Assembly (NCBI GenBank): GCA_026261815.1
Contig: JAMPIT010000174.1
Span: 5,580,001-5,644,000 of the forward strand
Direction of reading: 5' to 3'
DNA from: Monarcha castaneiventris obscurior
Lineage: Eukaryota > Chordata > Aves > Passeriformes > Monarchidae
Length of the DNA stretch: 64,000 nucleotides
Shown: positions 13,883 through 27,261 of the stretch, piece by piece
How positions within the stretch are numbered: the first letter of the stretch is position 1
Layout: each line of letters begins with the position of its first letter
Notes under the pieces: generated by a model
Seen by the model: the letters and a program-made list of their open reading frames with translations, nothing else
Told to the model about the DNA's origin: nothing
Database searches by the model: none
Made by a program: the position numbers and the translations under genes

Positions 13883-16800
13883 TGTCACATTTCATTGGTA
13901 ATTGGCATTTGCTGCCAGTTTGCTGGGAGGTAAGGCTGACATCCCAGTAGGTTCTGAGGGTGGACTCATGTACCACAGAGCCCCTGAAGTGATTAAATTC
14001 TCTTTATGGGCAAAATCCAATGCTAATTTTTATTATTTGATTTGCACCTATGGTTTAGGCAAATTCTCCTGCAATATATCCATGTATGATCAGTGGAGAG
14101 AGGTGGATATCTACTGGAGATGTTGAGCCACTAGCATTCAGCCACTAGACTCACATGTGAGCCATCTGAAATGGCTTGAAGCTGTATTTACATAACAGTT
14201 AAACCTTTCTCAGACCATTCCTTCATTCTTATTCCTGGGTGCATGGTCCTGCCTCCTTCCCACGTGCTTGCTGTGCTATTCATCCCATCAATCCTAGGAG
14301 GGACTTAATCAGAAGATCACTAACCCTTCAATAAAGAAATGAATGGTGTTTTGCCATCTTAGCTCTACAAATCAGTCAACTGCAGGATTACATGAATGCC
14401 AGCACAAGGGAGGGGGAGGAAACTGCAGCGTGCTTGGGGAAAGGAGGGGACTATGGTAGCTCCCACTCAGTCTCAACTATGGTGAAACCACCCCTAAAGC
14501 ACTGGATCCCAACCTCTTTATCTCTTGTTCCAGTAAAGATTTCCAAGTAGATTCTGCAGCTAATTTGTTTTTAACAACCTTCTTATTAGTGCACTGATAG
14601 CTTTGGTGCCAATTGTCGTGTAAGGTTAGTAGTGCTTTAGTTACTAGAGGAAAAGAAGGATTGATTTCCCATAATGTGCAAGATAGCAAATACATTTTTA
14701 ATGATAGCTGGTTCCTTATTAGGGCAGAGGGTCAATGGGAATTGTTTGAAGAATTTGGTTGTTCTATTTCTTGTTGTTTCTCCTTTTGCCTTACTTCTTG
14801 TGTATTCTCCTTTCCAGTTTAAATTATATCATTTTAGGTGGGCTGCTTAAATCAGCTTCTCAAAATGCTTTTTATTCTGATAAAGCAACTATAAACATAG
14901 AGAAGATGATTATGTGTCTAGAACAAGTAGCAGGATGAGGAGATGGGAAAAGAATCAGTTCAAGTCAAACAATTACAGACAGCGAGTGAAAAACTAACGT
15001 GCCCAGGGAAACTGAAGAAAAAGAAGAAAAAACCATCAGTGAAGATCTGCTGCTTCCTGTAAATATATATTTAATGTAGTGTTTCAGTTGAAAACGATCA
15101 GAGAATAGTAAAAAATTTTGAGGACTAGTCCCTAAACTGATATATTGGGGAAACACACTGCAGTAAACTGATGTGAAGAGGAATTCTGTATGTAGTTGGG
15201 TGCCATTATGTTGCTTCCAGAAAGCTTTTAAACATTATACATTGTTGTTGTAATGTCAAACAACTCATCAGCAAAACCACAGTCAGATTTCTGCAAAAAC
15301 CAGCTCAGTGATGCACACCAGTGTGCTGCTTGAAACCCACAATGTTCAGCTCATAAGGCATTTGCAATTGGGAGATTATTGTCTCAGTTTTAAGACAGCT
15401 TATTATTATTTCTTTTCACTTTTTTTCATCAGCATTTATTGTTTATTAGTTAAACTTTCATTACTTTATTTGGAATAGGTCAGAGGAAGATCAAATCTAG
15501 CCAGCCTTTTTCTTTGCCTCTTCTTGTTATTTCACACCTGATATTGTGGTGTCCTCACTTACATAAACTTAGTAACAGAAATTTTATGAATAACATCTTT
15601 GTAACATTAGTCCTAAAATCAAAGAGGATATGTATTAAAGACAGGATGTTTGTGAGTAGGATGCAGTGTCAAAAGCAACTATGACATTTTGATCTCAAGG
15701 CCTTTAAAAATGGGAAGCACAACATAAAGGGCTGCAGAAAAGCCACAGGACAGGACTCATCAGTATTAATTGGGAGCCTATAAGATCAGCTACTGTCATG
15801 TCATAGTAAATTGTTTTCTGGCAAGGGCCAGAATTTTTTCAAAGCCGAGGAATCTGCCAGCAGATAACTGGCAGCCACAACCCATGTTATCTGACAGTGC
15901 ATGCTTTAGCTTTAGCAGCTGGAGGAGCTGAGCTTCACATCCCCTGCTTGGATTTCACAGAGCTGTGATGTGTAACTAGTTTGTTCAGTGATTCCTAAAA
16001 TGCAAGCCAATGTGAAAAATTAAATTATATTAGTTAAGGAAGTGCTGTGAGGAGCAAAGAAGAGTTTCATGGGCTGGGTGAGTGGCTGAGCCATGTCACC
16101 ATCGCCAACATCACAGACTGACCCCAGTCACTGTGTGTGACAACTATTTGGGCTGTGCTTTTATCACCCCAGCCCCTCCAGACCCTCACTGCACAGCAGC
16201 TCTCCCTCTTCTGTACTATTTTTTCCTACCAGACTGTAAGGCCTCCCTTCTGACAGTGCGTCCCAGCCCTCCGACCTTCAGCTGCAAGCGGGCACACAGG
16301 CGCTTTTCATTCCCAAAGGCTGGCATGTGCAGCTCCCTTCCTTTTCTGCTCCTCAAGTAGCTCTTCCCTTAGGGCCTTGTGACTCCAGCTCCAGCCAGCA
16401 ACCAGCTCTTCCTTCAAGTCCATGCAGGCTTTGGTTCAAATTCTGAGGATGGTTTTTAAGGTGTGCCTCACAGCTCCTGCAGGGCAGAGCTGTGGGACAG
16501 CAATGTGTCCAAGGGGAGGTGGCCACCCTTGGAAGTGACAAACCCAAGAGTGACACAAAGGTGCCTTCTGCTGCCAATCCTGATCAAAGTAGTGCTTTGA
16601 ATTCTTGCTCAGATGGCTACTCCATAAAGGCAAAAATATTTTGTTTCTAAATAATTCCAGGCACTTTTGGAAAAATTTACAAGTAAGGTATTAAGTGTAT
16701 AAAACAAAAAGGTTTTTTGGTAACCTTTGTACCTCGAATCACAGTAACACCTTGGATTTGCTGTTGAGATTTCAAAACCATTATTTTAATATATTTTGGT

Positions 16801-18320
16801 AAATACACTTAAAATATGAAAATTCAACATCAAAGAATATGCATCAAATGCAGTTCTTATTTACATTACAGACTTAAGAGAATTCAGAATAATTTTAGTA
16901 ACTGGGACATCAATGATGCTATAGCTGAATGAATATAGGACAAAGAATCTTGAGGTATATTCTTTTAATTTACTTCTTTAGACATCATAATGAAAAACAG
17001 TAATAAACACAATTCAATAGAACTTTTCTGTAAGTTTTCTTTTGTCTTAAATAGTTTTATGCCTGTTATAGGTATCTAAACAAATGGTCTATACCTTCTT
17101 GTTATACCACAGAATTAATATAGAGCCATCAGTGACTTGCAGCTTAGGCTTTTGTATTTCACCTCTGTATCACCATGGCATTTCCTCAGCATGCTGCAAT
17201 GCCAGGAATCTCTCCTTTTAGCTCACCCTTTTTCTCTCTGTGTATTCAAGCCTGCGTGTTATTTGCTTTTCTAAAATACATCATTCTGTTCCCAGAAAGC
17301 CTTGATGAGAGCCTCTTTCTGAGTCAGAGGCTTATTTCACAAAATATCCTACCACTTTTTTTAAAGCAACAAGCCTGTATTTTGCCTTTCTATAGGAATT
17401 TTGTTTTTCCAGTTTTTTGAGAGTTTTGGTACACAAGATATGTGTATAAGGGCTGTGCTTATGCAGTGAATCATCAACAAGTGCTTGCTGTAGTGTCCTC
17501 CTAAAACATCCAATGCGTGTGTGCACTGTGTATGGCATATCCAATATACCAGGGGAATTTCGTGTCTTGGATGATACATACAATTTTTTCCAAAAGAAAC
17601 ACACTGTAGAGCATTTAAAAGTATTAAGGAAGGTGTATTTACAAAATCTTGCCTGATATGTAGAGCTGATAAATGGAAACAGGAAGATATTTATCAAGTG
17701 ATTTTCACAGCATTCACTTAATACGTTAAAGTGAGAATTTAGGAACATCAGTGCTAAAGTGGCAAAGCTCTAAACACAGACTTGGTCTCAAGGCTATATG
17801 GGTTATTAGTTCAGAGTAAGGCACAGAGCAGGTTGTTCCTCCAGAGCTGAGCCCACCGGGATGGGGAGTGCATTTGCCTGGCTCCTGATCGTAGCAGTCT
17901 TGTGTTTGCTCCTGCATTTTGCTAGCTTAAACCATGCCTGTCTGAAAGGCACGTGATGCTGACGCGAGAAGTAAAAGGTAGCAAAGCTGGAGAGCCAAAA
18001 CCACCAGGCTGCCCACCTCACCTTATCTCAGAGATCACTACCCTTGGGGCAGTGGCTAAACCAGCTGCAAACCATGTCAGCTTACAGCCTGGCACAGAAA
18101 GGAGGTGCAGATCCAGGTCTGGGTGCAGCAATACTGCTGGCTGCAGCCCGCCTCCCAGTGTGAGCAGCTTTGGCATGGAACCTGTGGGAGCAGGGCTGTG
18201 GGGCAGCAAATAGAGCAAAACTTTCCATTTAAATTTGCCTTTGTTAATGAGTCACTGCCCACAGCTCCTGCTGCTTTTACATTCCTGCAGGAATGTATTT
18301 TCATGGTTTTAACTGTGCTT

Positions 18321-18605
18321 GAATCAATCACAGAATGGTCGGGGTTGGAAGGGGTCTCTGCTCGTCCAACCCCCTACTAACAGGTTCACCTAGAGCAAGT
18401 TATGCAGGATCACATCCAGATGGGTTTTGAATATCTCCAGAGAAGGACACTCCACAGCCTCTCTGGGCAGCCCATTTCAGTGTGCTGTCACCCTCAAAGG
18501 ACAGAAGTTTTTCCTCATTCTCAGATGGAACTTCCTGCTTTTCAGTCTGTGCCCATTGCCCCTTGTCCTGTGGCTGAGCACCACTGCAAAGAGCCTGTCC
18601 CAATG
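18321..18605 (-). mobile_element. CR1 LINE 3'-end insertion
   Basis: About 285 bases match the antisense CR1 3' end in order: 'atcacagaatgg', 'gggttggaaggggtctctg', 'cagcctctctgggcagccc', and then the block around 'ccattgccccttgtcctgtg'. It lies antisense to CELSR1 about 1.2 kb before the exon at 19761. It is a typical 5'-truncated CR1 copy, so the open frames across it are not genes. Confidence 0.9.
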
Positions 18606-19760
18606 TAATTGTATCACTTGGTGGCGAGTAATAATGCAAACACTGAGCTGTTAGAAATATATTCCTTCAGCTGGCTGTCTTGAGTAGTTTTGCTCTACAT
18701 GTATTTGTCAGACATGGTTACTGGGTTAAATTCAACTATATATGCCACCTCCAGTTTTTCTGAACAGTTTTACATGTGGGATGTGAACATGCTTTATACC
18801 ATAGGAAGACACATGTCAAAACACAAATGTTAACTAATTAACTCAGAGTGTTTAGCTTTCTGTACAATGATTCATTCAGCAGCTGCTTTTGTCCCAACTG
18901 CAGCAGATTTTTTAAAATGAATATCCTCTCTACATTACTTCTTTTAAATTGGGATTCATTCTCAGATTTTGGGCAAGCACAGCATATGTACAAACCACGA
19001 CACCACATTCTTTATTATCATATTTAACACACTTTCCTATATGCTTTGGAGATGAATAAAGATGAAGTATTTAGGGGTGAAACACTTTAGCAAGTGGCAC
19101 ACAGAATCTGTAACTTCTGTGGAGAGTTACCATGCCCTGCTCCAAAGGGTTCAGAAAATGGTCATCACCTGCAGGATGCATGTGTGGGAAAAGGTGGAAG
19201 CAATCCATCTGTCATCTGTATCCTGCTTATTCTTGCTATAGACATCTTGAGAGCTTTGTCATGAGCTCAGCCGTGCCCTGCTGCCACCATGGGCAGCTAA
19301 GCTAAATTCCATTCAAGACAAAGTGCAAACATTCATCTGTTTTACACAATTTCCAACTGTAGTGAAACACCAAAAACAATTTGCACATATTTTGGTTGAC
19401 AGGGAATGTGCAGGTTTTTTACCTCCTTCCATCTAGATCTGTCTGACACCAGCTCTATATTTGTCACCCAGCTTGGAAGCAACCAAGGAATCTGAAAACT
19501 AGAGGCCAATGTTTTTGGATATTTGCATGAGGATTACTCAGCAAATCATATCCCACACTTCCCTGAAAATTCAGACTTGAAGAAGATGCAACATCCTTAC
19601 CCCCAGCAATCACAGGCTTGTACCTTGATTGCTTAGGGGGTCAGGTGTAGAAGTTTGGAAGCAGCTTAACCTGTAGCAGAACCACTTGGGTAGCTGAGTG
19701 TCGCAGCTTGCTACTGGGGTGAGGTGTCACCTTCCCTGATGTCTGCTTCTCCCCTTGCAG

Positions 19761-19983
19761 GAGAGTCCTGTGAGGTGAACGCACGCTCCGGCCGCTGTGC
19801 TCCGGGGGTGTGCAAGAACGGAGGAACCTGCGTGAACCTGCTCATCGGGGGCTTCAAGTGCGAGTGCCCCCCAGGCGAGTACGAGCGGCCGTACTGCGAG
19901 ATGACCACCAGGAGCTTCCCCCCTCAGTCCTTCATCACCTTCAAGGGGCTGCGGCAGCGCTTCCACTTCACTGTCTCCCTCAT
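19761..19983 (+). CDS. CELSR1: CELSR1 exon 1 (local): EGF repeat and start of laminin G1
   Basis: The 223-base exon lies between a TTGCAG acceptor and a GTAAGT donor. It begins with the last two bases of a split codon and reads ESCEVNARSGRC, then an EGF repeat whose six cysteines follow C-x4-C-x5-C-x9-C-x-C-x9-C. The laminin G1 start follows (RSFPPQSFITF, LRQRFHF). The wording matches vertebrate CELSR1 closely and also resembles CELSR2; later exons decide the paralogue. The loop before the CxC has one residue too many for the aspartate/asparagine hydroxylation pattern. The exon is much more GC-rich than flanking intron. It ends after two bases of a methionine codon (AT|G). Confidence 0.96.
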
Positions 19984-21221
19984 GTAAGTCCTGGTGGGGA
20001 AGGATTCTGTGGCTGATGGCTTCTCACTTGAGCTCAGGACTGTTTGTCAGGTACTGTTACCCACCAAAGGCTACCCCTGAAGGTCACTACGGGGATTTCT
20101 GACGGTGACTCCTGTGAGCACGGTGACTGTGTGAGCACAGGCGTCTTATTTGAAAGCATTTGATTTTCTGCCCTTCTGTGGATGTTTCTGAGTTGCTGAC
20201 TCACGACCTTCCCTGTTGTAGCACAGGGTGATGGAGTGGGGAGAAGGGACACCAGGACCACTCTGGCCACCCATCAGCAGCCTTCAGCCGCAGAATTGCC
20301 GGGGTGGATGTTGGGTTTGACACTTTTACTAGCTGGGTCTTTGGCTTCCTGACCTTCAGCCTAGCTTCAGAACCCATCCATTTTTGCTCCTCATTTGGGA
20401 GCACTCTTCCCATCTTCTGTTTCCCCACCTGTGAGAGGACCTGGGCATGTCAGGCTATGGCTAAGCACAGTCTGGTCCTTCTCAGGTTCATCCTTTGCAG
20501 TGGTCCCCAGCCTTGGGCTTGGGTCAACCCCCACTGATCCAGCTCTTCCTTCTGGCCTTCACACCCAGGTCCTGCTTCTGGTTCCATCCCAGCTCCCAGG
20601 CACAAGCAGTCGTATCTCCATCCCATCCACCCCATGTTGGGCAGTCTTCTGGGCTGTCATTTTTCCCCTGGAGGTGCTCAGGTAGGCAAGGAGGAGCAAT
20701 TATAGCAGCCACAGTCATGGGCAAGAGCTCTCCCTTGCCTGGGAAAAACCCCTCTTCTGGAGGAGACCTCTTGGGTCAGGTATAGGGCTTGCTTGGTGTG
20801 GAGCCAGAGTTCCAGGTGCACACGTGCCTCCTCTCTGGGGAGGGGGTAGGTTTGCAGCTTTCCCATGCATTAGCCAGTCAATATTGACTTTTGGTTTTCC
20901 CTCACAGGTAACTGTGAGTAAACAACACAAAATGTGTTAGTCCCGACCCCAAAGAGCAGGGCTAGGGAATTTTTAATAGGTATAACAGCATCTGCAAGGA
21001 CAGACCTGTTTGTGTGTCTGTCCAGAGAAAGTGCTCAGGGAGGACACCTTCAGGCTTATGTCCCCTACAGCACGCAGCCATTACCTGGTTTTTCACATCT
21101 GTGCCAGGTCGCTTTTTTACAGCATGTCTTTCAGTACTGTCCTTCAGCATAGTTTACTTTCTGGAACTGAGATCCCAGAGAGACTCCCCATGCCTTATAT
21201 TCTGTTAATATAAGTAAGTAA

Positions 21222-21385
21222 TGCCCCATCCCTGTAAATGTTCAAGGCCAGGCTGGATGGGACTTGGTGCAACCTGGTCTAGTGGAGGGTGTCCCTGCCC
21301 ATGGCAGGCACCTAGTTGGAACTAGGTGGTCTTTATGGTCTCTTCCAACCCAAACCATTCTATCATGTTATTATTCTATCATTTT
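21222..21385 (+). mobile_element. CR1 LINE 3' end
   Basis: The sense CR1 3' end is seen in order: 'gccccatccctg', 'ttcaaggccaggctggatgg', 'gcaacctggtctagtgga', 'ggtctcttccaacccaaacc', ending in ATTCTATCAT-type terminal units. It is a 5'-truncated copy of about 165 bases in the same orientation as CELSR1. Confidence 0.93.
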
Positions 21386-23738
21386 ATCTTTCATCTGCCT
21401 TAATCCCAAAGTCAAAATTTTATGGAATTTTGACTTTTGGTTAAATGAATTTTGGTTAAATCAGAAAGCACAGACGTGGTTTGCACACAAGCCAAGGCAA
21501 GGGAGAGTTGTGCCTGTGAATATTGTTTTAGAGCATCAGGTCTAAGTACACAGAAAAACTGAGGAGTAAAAGACTCTGTTGGATTTCTCAGACCTACAGT
21601 GAGAGCAAACAAAGGAGCAGTCTGGGCTGGCTGCCAGCATGAATTGCCTGCACTACCCTTGACTTGTCCCCTCAGCCATGAGGTGTCATTTTTCAGGCTT
21701 TTGGAAAGAGAGCTTTGACATTTAGGGTGCTTCAAGTTAAAATGACTCAAATGCTCTGTGTAGGGGTTATTGAGAAATAGCAAAGTACTGTACAAAGGTA
21801 GTGCTTACACCAGGGTTTCTTCACCATCTTTAGAACCACAATGGCATATTTAGTCATGAGCTAAACACCACTTAGTCCCCTCAGTGTGACTATAAGAATT
21901 CTAGGTCATCATGAGGTTCATCCCACACTGTCTGGAATGGTGACAAATTTAGCTTTTCACACCTGAAGTTTACTTTTATTTACACTAGCTATTTCTTTGG
22001 CTTTTATTATCCCTTAGTGGACGAGGAAAACATTATGTGACAATCAGCAAGAATTAGCAGTTTGACTGCTAATGATGGTGATTTTCCGTTACATATTTTG
22101 TGATTTGGGAGCATTCATAAAATCCCAGGATGTCCAACTTCCCTCAGGCTCAAGTGAATCATGACCCGCACCTAGCAAAGAGCACCATGTTCGCATTGTC
22201 CAGTCTCATAACTAAAATGTGTTTTAAAGACCATGCATGTCTTTCTGCTCCCAATATTATGTATCTTCCTTGCTTAATTCCAACACTTACTACTCCTTCA
22301 ATGCAAGAGACACTGTTAGTGTAGAGGTTTTCTCATTGTTTATGCAAAATTCTCTAAGAAAGAGAGTCTTCTGTTTCCTATGTAATGAAATTAAACATAT
22401 CCCTTCTATTAAAGACCAGTATTTTTTCCCCCAGCTGGTAGCTGATAACCAGAGAAGTTCAAAAGCAGAAGTGCTTTTTACAATGAGTATGATACAAAAG
22501 TTGCTTTTGACTAGTGGCAAAGAATGGAACTGAGCAAAGATAGAGTAAAGAAATATACAAAATGGCTTAATAATGTAATGGTTTAATAAATGATGGTTTC
22601 ATACTTAAAATTATAGTAGGAAATTGTAAGAATATGAGAAAATATATTCAAACAGAACTAAGCTTTGTGTTGTTGCTAATCATGCTGAGTCTTCCTGCCC
22701 ACTGAAGAAGCATCACTAGTATTACTCCCATTTCCTTTGCTCATATATATTGTGGATAGATGTGATCAAAATATTTGGATAAAGCAGTTATCCATGAAAA
22801 AATAGTCTTGGGAAATGTTTTACATTTTTTTCATCCTTTGGATGAAATGTTTGATGGTGAAAAGTGAAAACCAAATCTGTTTTTTGATAATATTCATATA
22901 TTTCAATGGTATTGTTGTAATTAATTTAGTTTGCTTTTATTTGTGTAATATTATATTATGATAAACAAAGCCAGAAATAAATATGTATTTCAAAACTGAT
23001 TAAAAGTAATCAAAACATTAATTAATATTTTGATGGACTATAATGCATATTCTTTGAAATTTGTATTTTACAGGAAATATCAAATTTGTGATTTCTGTTT
23101 TTTGAACCAGAACAATTCATTATCCTTCAAAAAATTAAAAAATATATGAATAAAATTTCCCATTTCCATGTAGCTCAAATTCTGAAATGTTTTTGCTCAG
23201 TGTGATCCGCAACATACATATACGTAACAAACAATTTCTAGTGAAAAATGTTCTTTGTCTTTGCAACTTTTTCTTTCAAATACCAGCCCTGGTGTTCTAA
23301 AATACTACTTCATTCACATTCTCTGAATGTAGGTTTTGTTGCATCACATGAGAGTCTTGCTATTAGACATGATAGGACAAGCACAAGAGTCACTTCTTAT
23401 GTCCATGGAAGACAGTTTTCATTAGCTGTGTTCAGCATTTCATTCATTTGTAGGAAAAGTGGGTTCATTTAAATCAGGTATATTTCCTGAAGTTCAAGAT
23501 ACAAAATCAGACTAAATTGCCATTGGGAAACGCAAGAAACTCCCATGGTTCCTCTCTTTTTCTCTCTTTATCTAATATTAATCTTTGTAAAAATGTTTAT
23601 GTAAAGTGTAATAATTTTTTTTTTGCATTTCTGAGTAAATGAAAGCTGTGTGCAACTCTCCAGAGATACGAGAATTAAATTGGAAATCATAAAATACTCA
23701 CAACAAGCAGAAATTTGAAAAAAATGTTCTGTGCTGAC

Positions 23739-23758
23739 AAAAAAAAAAAAAAAAAAAA
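23739..23758. repeat. Poly-A run (20 bases)
   Basis: An uninterrupted run of 20 A is followed by GC and seven T. No retroposed gene is recognised just upstream, so it is a simple homopolymer or the tail of an unrecognised retroelement. Confidence 0.9.
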
Positions 23759-24411
23759 GCTTTTTTTAAAAGTGGGGTTGCCCCTTTTTCTGCAAGAAAG
23801 ATACATCTCATATTAGTAGCACAAGAAAAATAAAACCAAAATGCATGCATTTGTGCTGATTTAGTGAAATTATTCAAGTGTTTATTTTCCTTCCTCCAAT
23901 TGACTGACCTGTTGATTGACTAACCCTGATTTTCTGCATGGTATTATTAAAGTAACACTACCTTTCTTTCCCCTTACCTCCCCATCAGGCTTTTTTAATC
24001 AGTTGATGACTGTCCTAGGACCCTGTAGCATTTAGACAGCAAGCAGGCAGCAAGGATCCCCCCTTTGATGTAAAAATACTTTCTAGCTGTCAGACTGTTT
24101 GCAGAGCGCAGTAAGTGCTACTGTTTGGCAAGTGTCAGATGCTGCTGTTGCATCTTGTGTCTGCCTAATTTTAGCCCTCCTGAGGGTCAGCAGATCTCTG
24201 CAGGGTAGATTTCTGTAATTTCCATCTGCTTGCCTTGTTGATTGTGAAAGAGTAGATTTATCCTGTGGCTGACTCCTCAGTTTTACAATTTTGATTCAAA
24301 GGCTTGTTCTTCTGCTAAACACAATGCTGTCTTTCTTCTGGGTGACTTGACCATCAGCCTTTAATCTATAAGCTGTTAAGCAGAAACTAACTCCATGTCT
24401 CTGTGTTCTAG

Positions 24412-24527
24412 GTTTGCAACCAGGGAGAGGAACGCTCTCCTTCTCTACAATGGGCGTTTCAACGAGAAGCACGACTTCATTGCCCTGGAGATCATTGAGG
24501 AGCAGATCCAGCTCACCTTCTCTGCAG
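24412..24527 (+). CDS. CELSR1: CELSR1 exon 2 (local): laminin G1, central strand region
   Basis: The 116-base exon lies between a TTCTAG acceptor and a GTGAGG donor. It completes the split ATG codon and reads FATRERNALLLYNGRFNEKH and then a stretch ending LTFSAG. These are the conserved core strands of the CELSR laminin G1 domain ('LLYNGRFNEKHDFIALE'). The junction with exon 1 gives TVSLMFATRERN, matching the family without insertion or loss. The exon ends after the first base of a glycine codon. The frame stays open into the intron for about 270 bases, but the intronic translation has no family similarity. Confidence 0.96.
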
Positions 24528-27172
24528 GTGAGGTCTCACCTGAGTTGAGTGTTTCTGCTAGAGGTCAGCAGATCTCCTCAAGCTGTTTGGAAACGCACTT
24601 CAGTGATTTTATATGGCTATTTGCTGCCTCATTAATTTACTGGCTGACATTGCACAGTATACAACTGGTGCCGGGTGTCCTCCAGATTGTAGCGGTTTGT
24701 GGTGATTGCACTCACAGTCATAGGCAGGAGCTTGTCAACATATCAGTTATAAAAGCCAGAGTTTATGACTGCTATAAAAGATTGGCACTAGCCTGAATGT
24801 TGGCCCCCAAGCCAATGTTTGCTTAAATGATACTTCACTTTATCACACTGTGATAAATGTTGTGTGTTTATGCATTTTTACACTACACCCTCAGAGGAAC
24901 ATAGGTGCATAAGTGTTATCTAAAAAAGCCATGCAAGCCAAAGGAAAAGCTAGCAGAAGTGAAAACTGCCTGCCATTCATTAGGGATTGAGGAGGAGCAG
25001 TGCTGTCTCAAGAATGCATTTCTGCACTGGAGAAGCATGTCCTCTAAGAAGAAGCCATAACCAGCAACAAATTTAGGAGAGCTTATCTGCCTGCTCACTG
25101 CTACAGTGGGCCAGGAAACAACAAGTGGCAGCTTTGGCATTTGCTTGCTTTCTGCACTAGGACTAAACCAGTGTCTTCTGGTGCTTGTGGGAGAGGAGAG
25201 AGGGGAGGGCTGACAGGCAAAGTTCAGGCAGTACATATCCCCAGAAGCAGATCTGTGCATTCGGTGGCAAGGCTTTGGTGACTTAATGAAATCTCAGTAG
25301 TGCAGACCACCTCTGGTTGTCTCAGGTTTAAGGTATTTTTCCATTGAGACAGAAACAAATATCTGGGAAGGGCTGTTGTCCTGTAAGTCACATGGAATTA
25401 TGTATAGGTCAAGTGAGATGTTTATGCCTCTGTATTGGGCACAAAATTCAGGAACTAATCCTTCTATTTCCCATTAGTATTCAGGATAGACATGGGAGCT
25501 CAAGTCACCTTCTGTTTTATTTTTGTGCAAAGTGAGACATTGCAAGCAGTAAAGCCATAAAAGCAGAAACGCAGCCCACATTGGTGTTGCATAGTCATCA
25601 CCAGTGATGGCTGCTGCCCTCAGACCCCATGGTAAATCCTGTGTGACCCCACTGATTTACCAGCAATGCTTAAGTGCATATCTGGGCCCTTTGGGTTGAA
25701 GAGATCCGGTTACATTTCCCCTTTATTACCTCAAAGTTGTCCAAATTAGATTTTAAGGCAGGCTTCTGAATGGATTAGTGTAATGAAATAACATGCTGCA
25801 GAGAGATGTTCTTTCTTCTGTAGCTCTGCTCCGCCTGTCTAAACTTGAATCAAATTGCTTGGAAGGTACCTTGAGGATGAATGCGAAAAAAGTAAATTCT
25901 GCTTGCACTTGTGTGCATTTGAATGTGAAAGAGCTCCTTTAAGATACATGAAACTAAATTTAGATTTGCACTGCTGCACCTGAGAGCAGGTCTGGTCCTG
26001 CATATTACAAATGGTATTTTCTTTGGAAGGAGAATGGTTTATGTTTTATAGTTTTAAGTGGCTTTTAACGAACAGTACAAGTTTTGGACACCTGATCTCA
26101 CTTTATTACCTGTCGCAACAAATTTTTCACAAAAAGCAAAGCAAAAAGATTGCAGAACAGTGATCTTCCTTTTGCAGACACTTGATAGCTGAATAAAAAG
26201 CCCAATTATTAGTACAGATTTTATCACTATATGATAAAAACCATCACAGCAGGATGTCATACATGCTATGCTGAAATATGTACTGTTTAAATAACAGAAA
26301 TATATGGAATGAGAGTTAAAGGAGAGTAGGGGACACAAGAATAATGCTTCACTTAGGCGTTTGTTGCAAATAGAGTTGAAAGTACATTTTAAGCTCAACA
26401 ATACTATGAGCTTTGTTAGCTTACAGGGGGGAGTTACTTTTCCTGTGGTTTATTTTGTAGAATTTTCCAACTGTTAAAAAAAAAAAAAAAAAAAGTCAAA
26501 AGCAAGCAATCCCTTCTCTGTGCCAGGCCTGTTATGTACTTTCAACATTAATGTTTATTTTGCTGCTGCCTCGAAACAGATATGCCTGGTTACTGAGCTG
26601 GTTCTGCTGACTCAGTCCTGGCTTAAAAGCTTCAGCTTTCTAATTGCAGTGGTAACGTCTTGCTTTCAAATTTAAATACTGAAAGGCTGCCAATAATTTC
26701 ATTAATCACTGGTAAAATTTTGCTGCTCCTAAGGTTACCATGGGTTTTATACTAGAGTACTTTTATATTTTGCTTTCTCAGCTCTAATAGGGAGTAGGCT
26801 TCCCTTCCCTGACAAAATATCCCATCACAATACTCATCATACTCGAAAAACCTCAAAGGGTGCTTTTGGCAGAAATGCAGAAAAATTCATATTCTGTTGA
26901 TCACTTCAGCAACAGCTGTATCTACCTAATGCATCTGCTACCACACTTTACAGAAGCATGATAAAAAATAACATAATTCACCCAAATGTGCAAGAAGCTG
27001 GTTTTTGTGCACCAAAGTAACTCCATGAAACTGGGGATATCTATTGTCTTGCAGGACAAAACCCAAATTTTCCCTGATGAAATGAGGTAGCTGCATCCTG
27101 TGCCCAATGAGAGTCTCTCTGTGTTTCTTGCAGTGATGGTGACTTATTTTTCCCTTCTCCCTGTTTTTGCAG
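24528..27172 (+). other. CELSR1: CELSR1 intron 2 (local)
   Basis: The intron is 2,645 bases with GTGAGG donor and TTTTGCAG acceptor after a long pyrimidine tract. It contains a 19-base A run at 26476-26494. No gene or interspersed repeat is recognised. Confidence 0.93.
26476..26494. repeat. Poly-A run (19 bases)
   Basis: A homopolymer A run in intron 2, with no recognised retroelement attached. Confidence 0.9.
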
Positions 27173-27261
27173 GGGAGACAACCACTACAGTGGCACCGTT
27201 CATTGCAGGAGGGGTCAGCGATGGGCAGTGGCACTCGGTTCAGGTGCAGTACTACAATAAG
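27173..27261 (+). CDS. CELSR1: CELSR1 exon 3 (local): laminin G1
   Basis: The 89-base exon is the shortest in the window. It completes the glycine codon and reads GETTTTVAP, then GGVSDGQWHSVQVQYYNK. SDGxWHxVQ is the usual laminin G central motif. The acceptor is preceded by a strong pyrimidine tract and the donor is GTAAGA. It ends in phase 0 on the lysine codon. The frame is open on both sides (27100-27462), which makes it look longer than it is; the splice sites and family alignment fix the boundaries. A 20-kb intron follows. Confidence 0.96.

Larger units (their letters stand above)
1..19760 (+). other. CELSR1: Upstream CELSR1 intron (3' part), no exon recognised
   Basis: This stretch ends in a pyrimidine-rich tract and the CAG acceptor of the exon at 19761, so at least its 3' part is intron. 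Reading both strands I found no stretch that continues the CELSR1 ectodomain (cadherin or earlier EGF repeats) and no other recognisable protein. It is AT-rich and holds CR1 LINE remnants (4575-4960, 6571-6645, 11230-11298, 18321-18605), simple repeats and an inverted repeat at 10741-10928, listed separately. That the whole stretch is one intron of CELSR1 is inference; the preceding exon would be outside the window. Confidence 0.75.
19984..24411 (+). other. CELSR1: CELSR1 intron 1 (local)
   Basis: The intron is 4,428 bases with GTAAGT donor and CTAG acceptor. It contains a CR1 tail at 21222-21385 and a 20-base A run at 23739-23758. The 22500-23700 part is strongly AT-rich. No other gene is recognised. 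Confidence 0.93.
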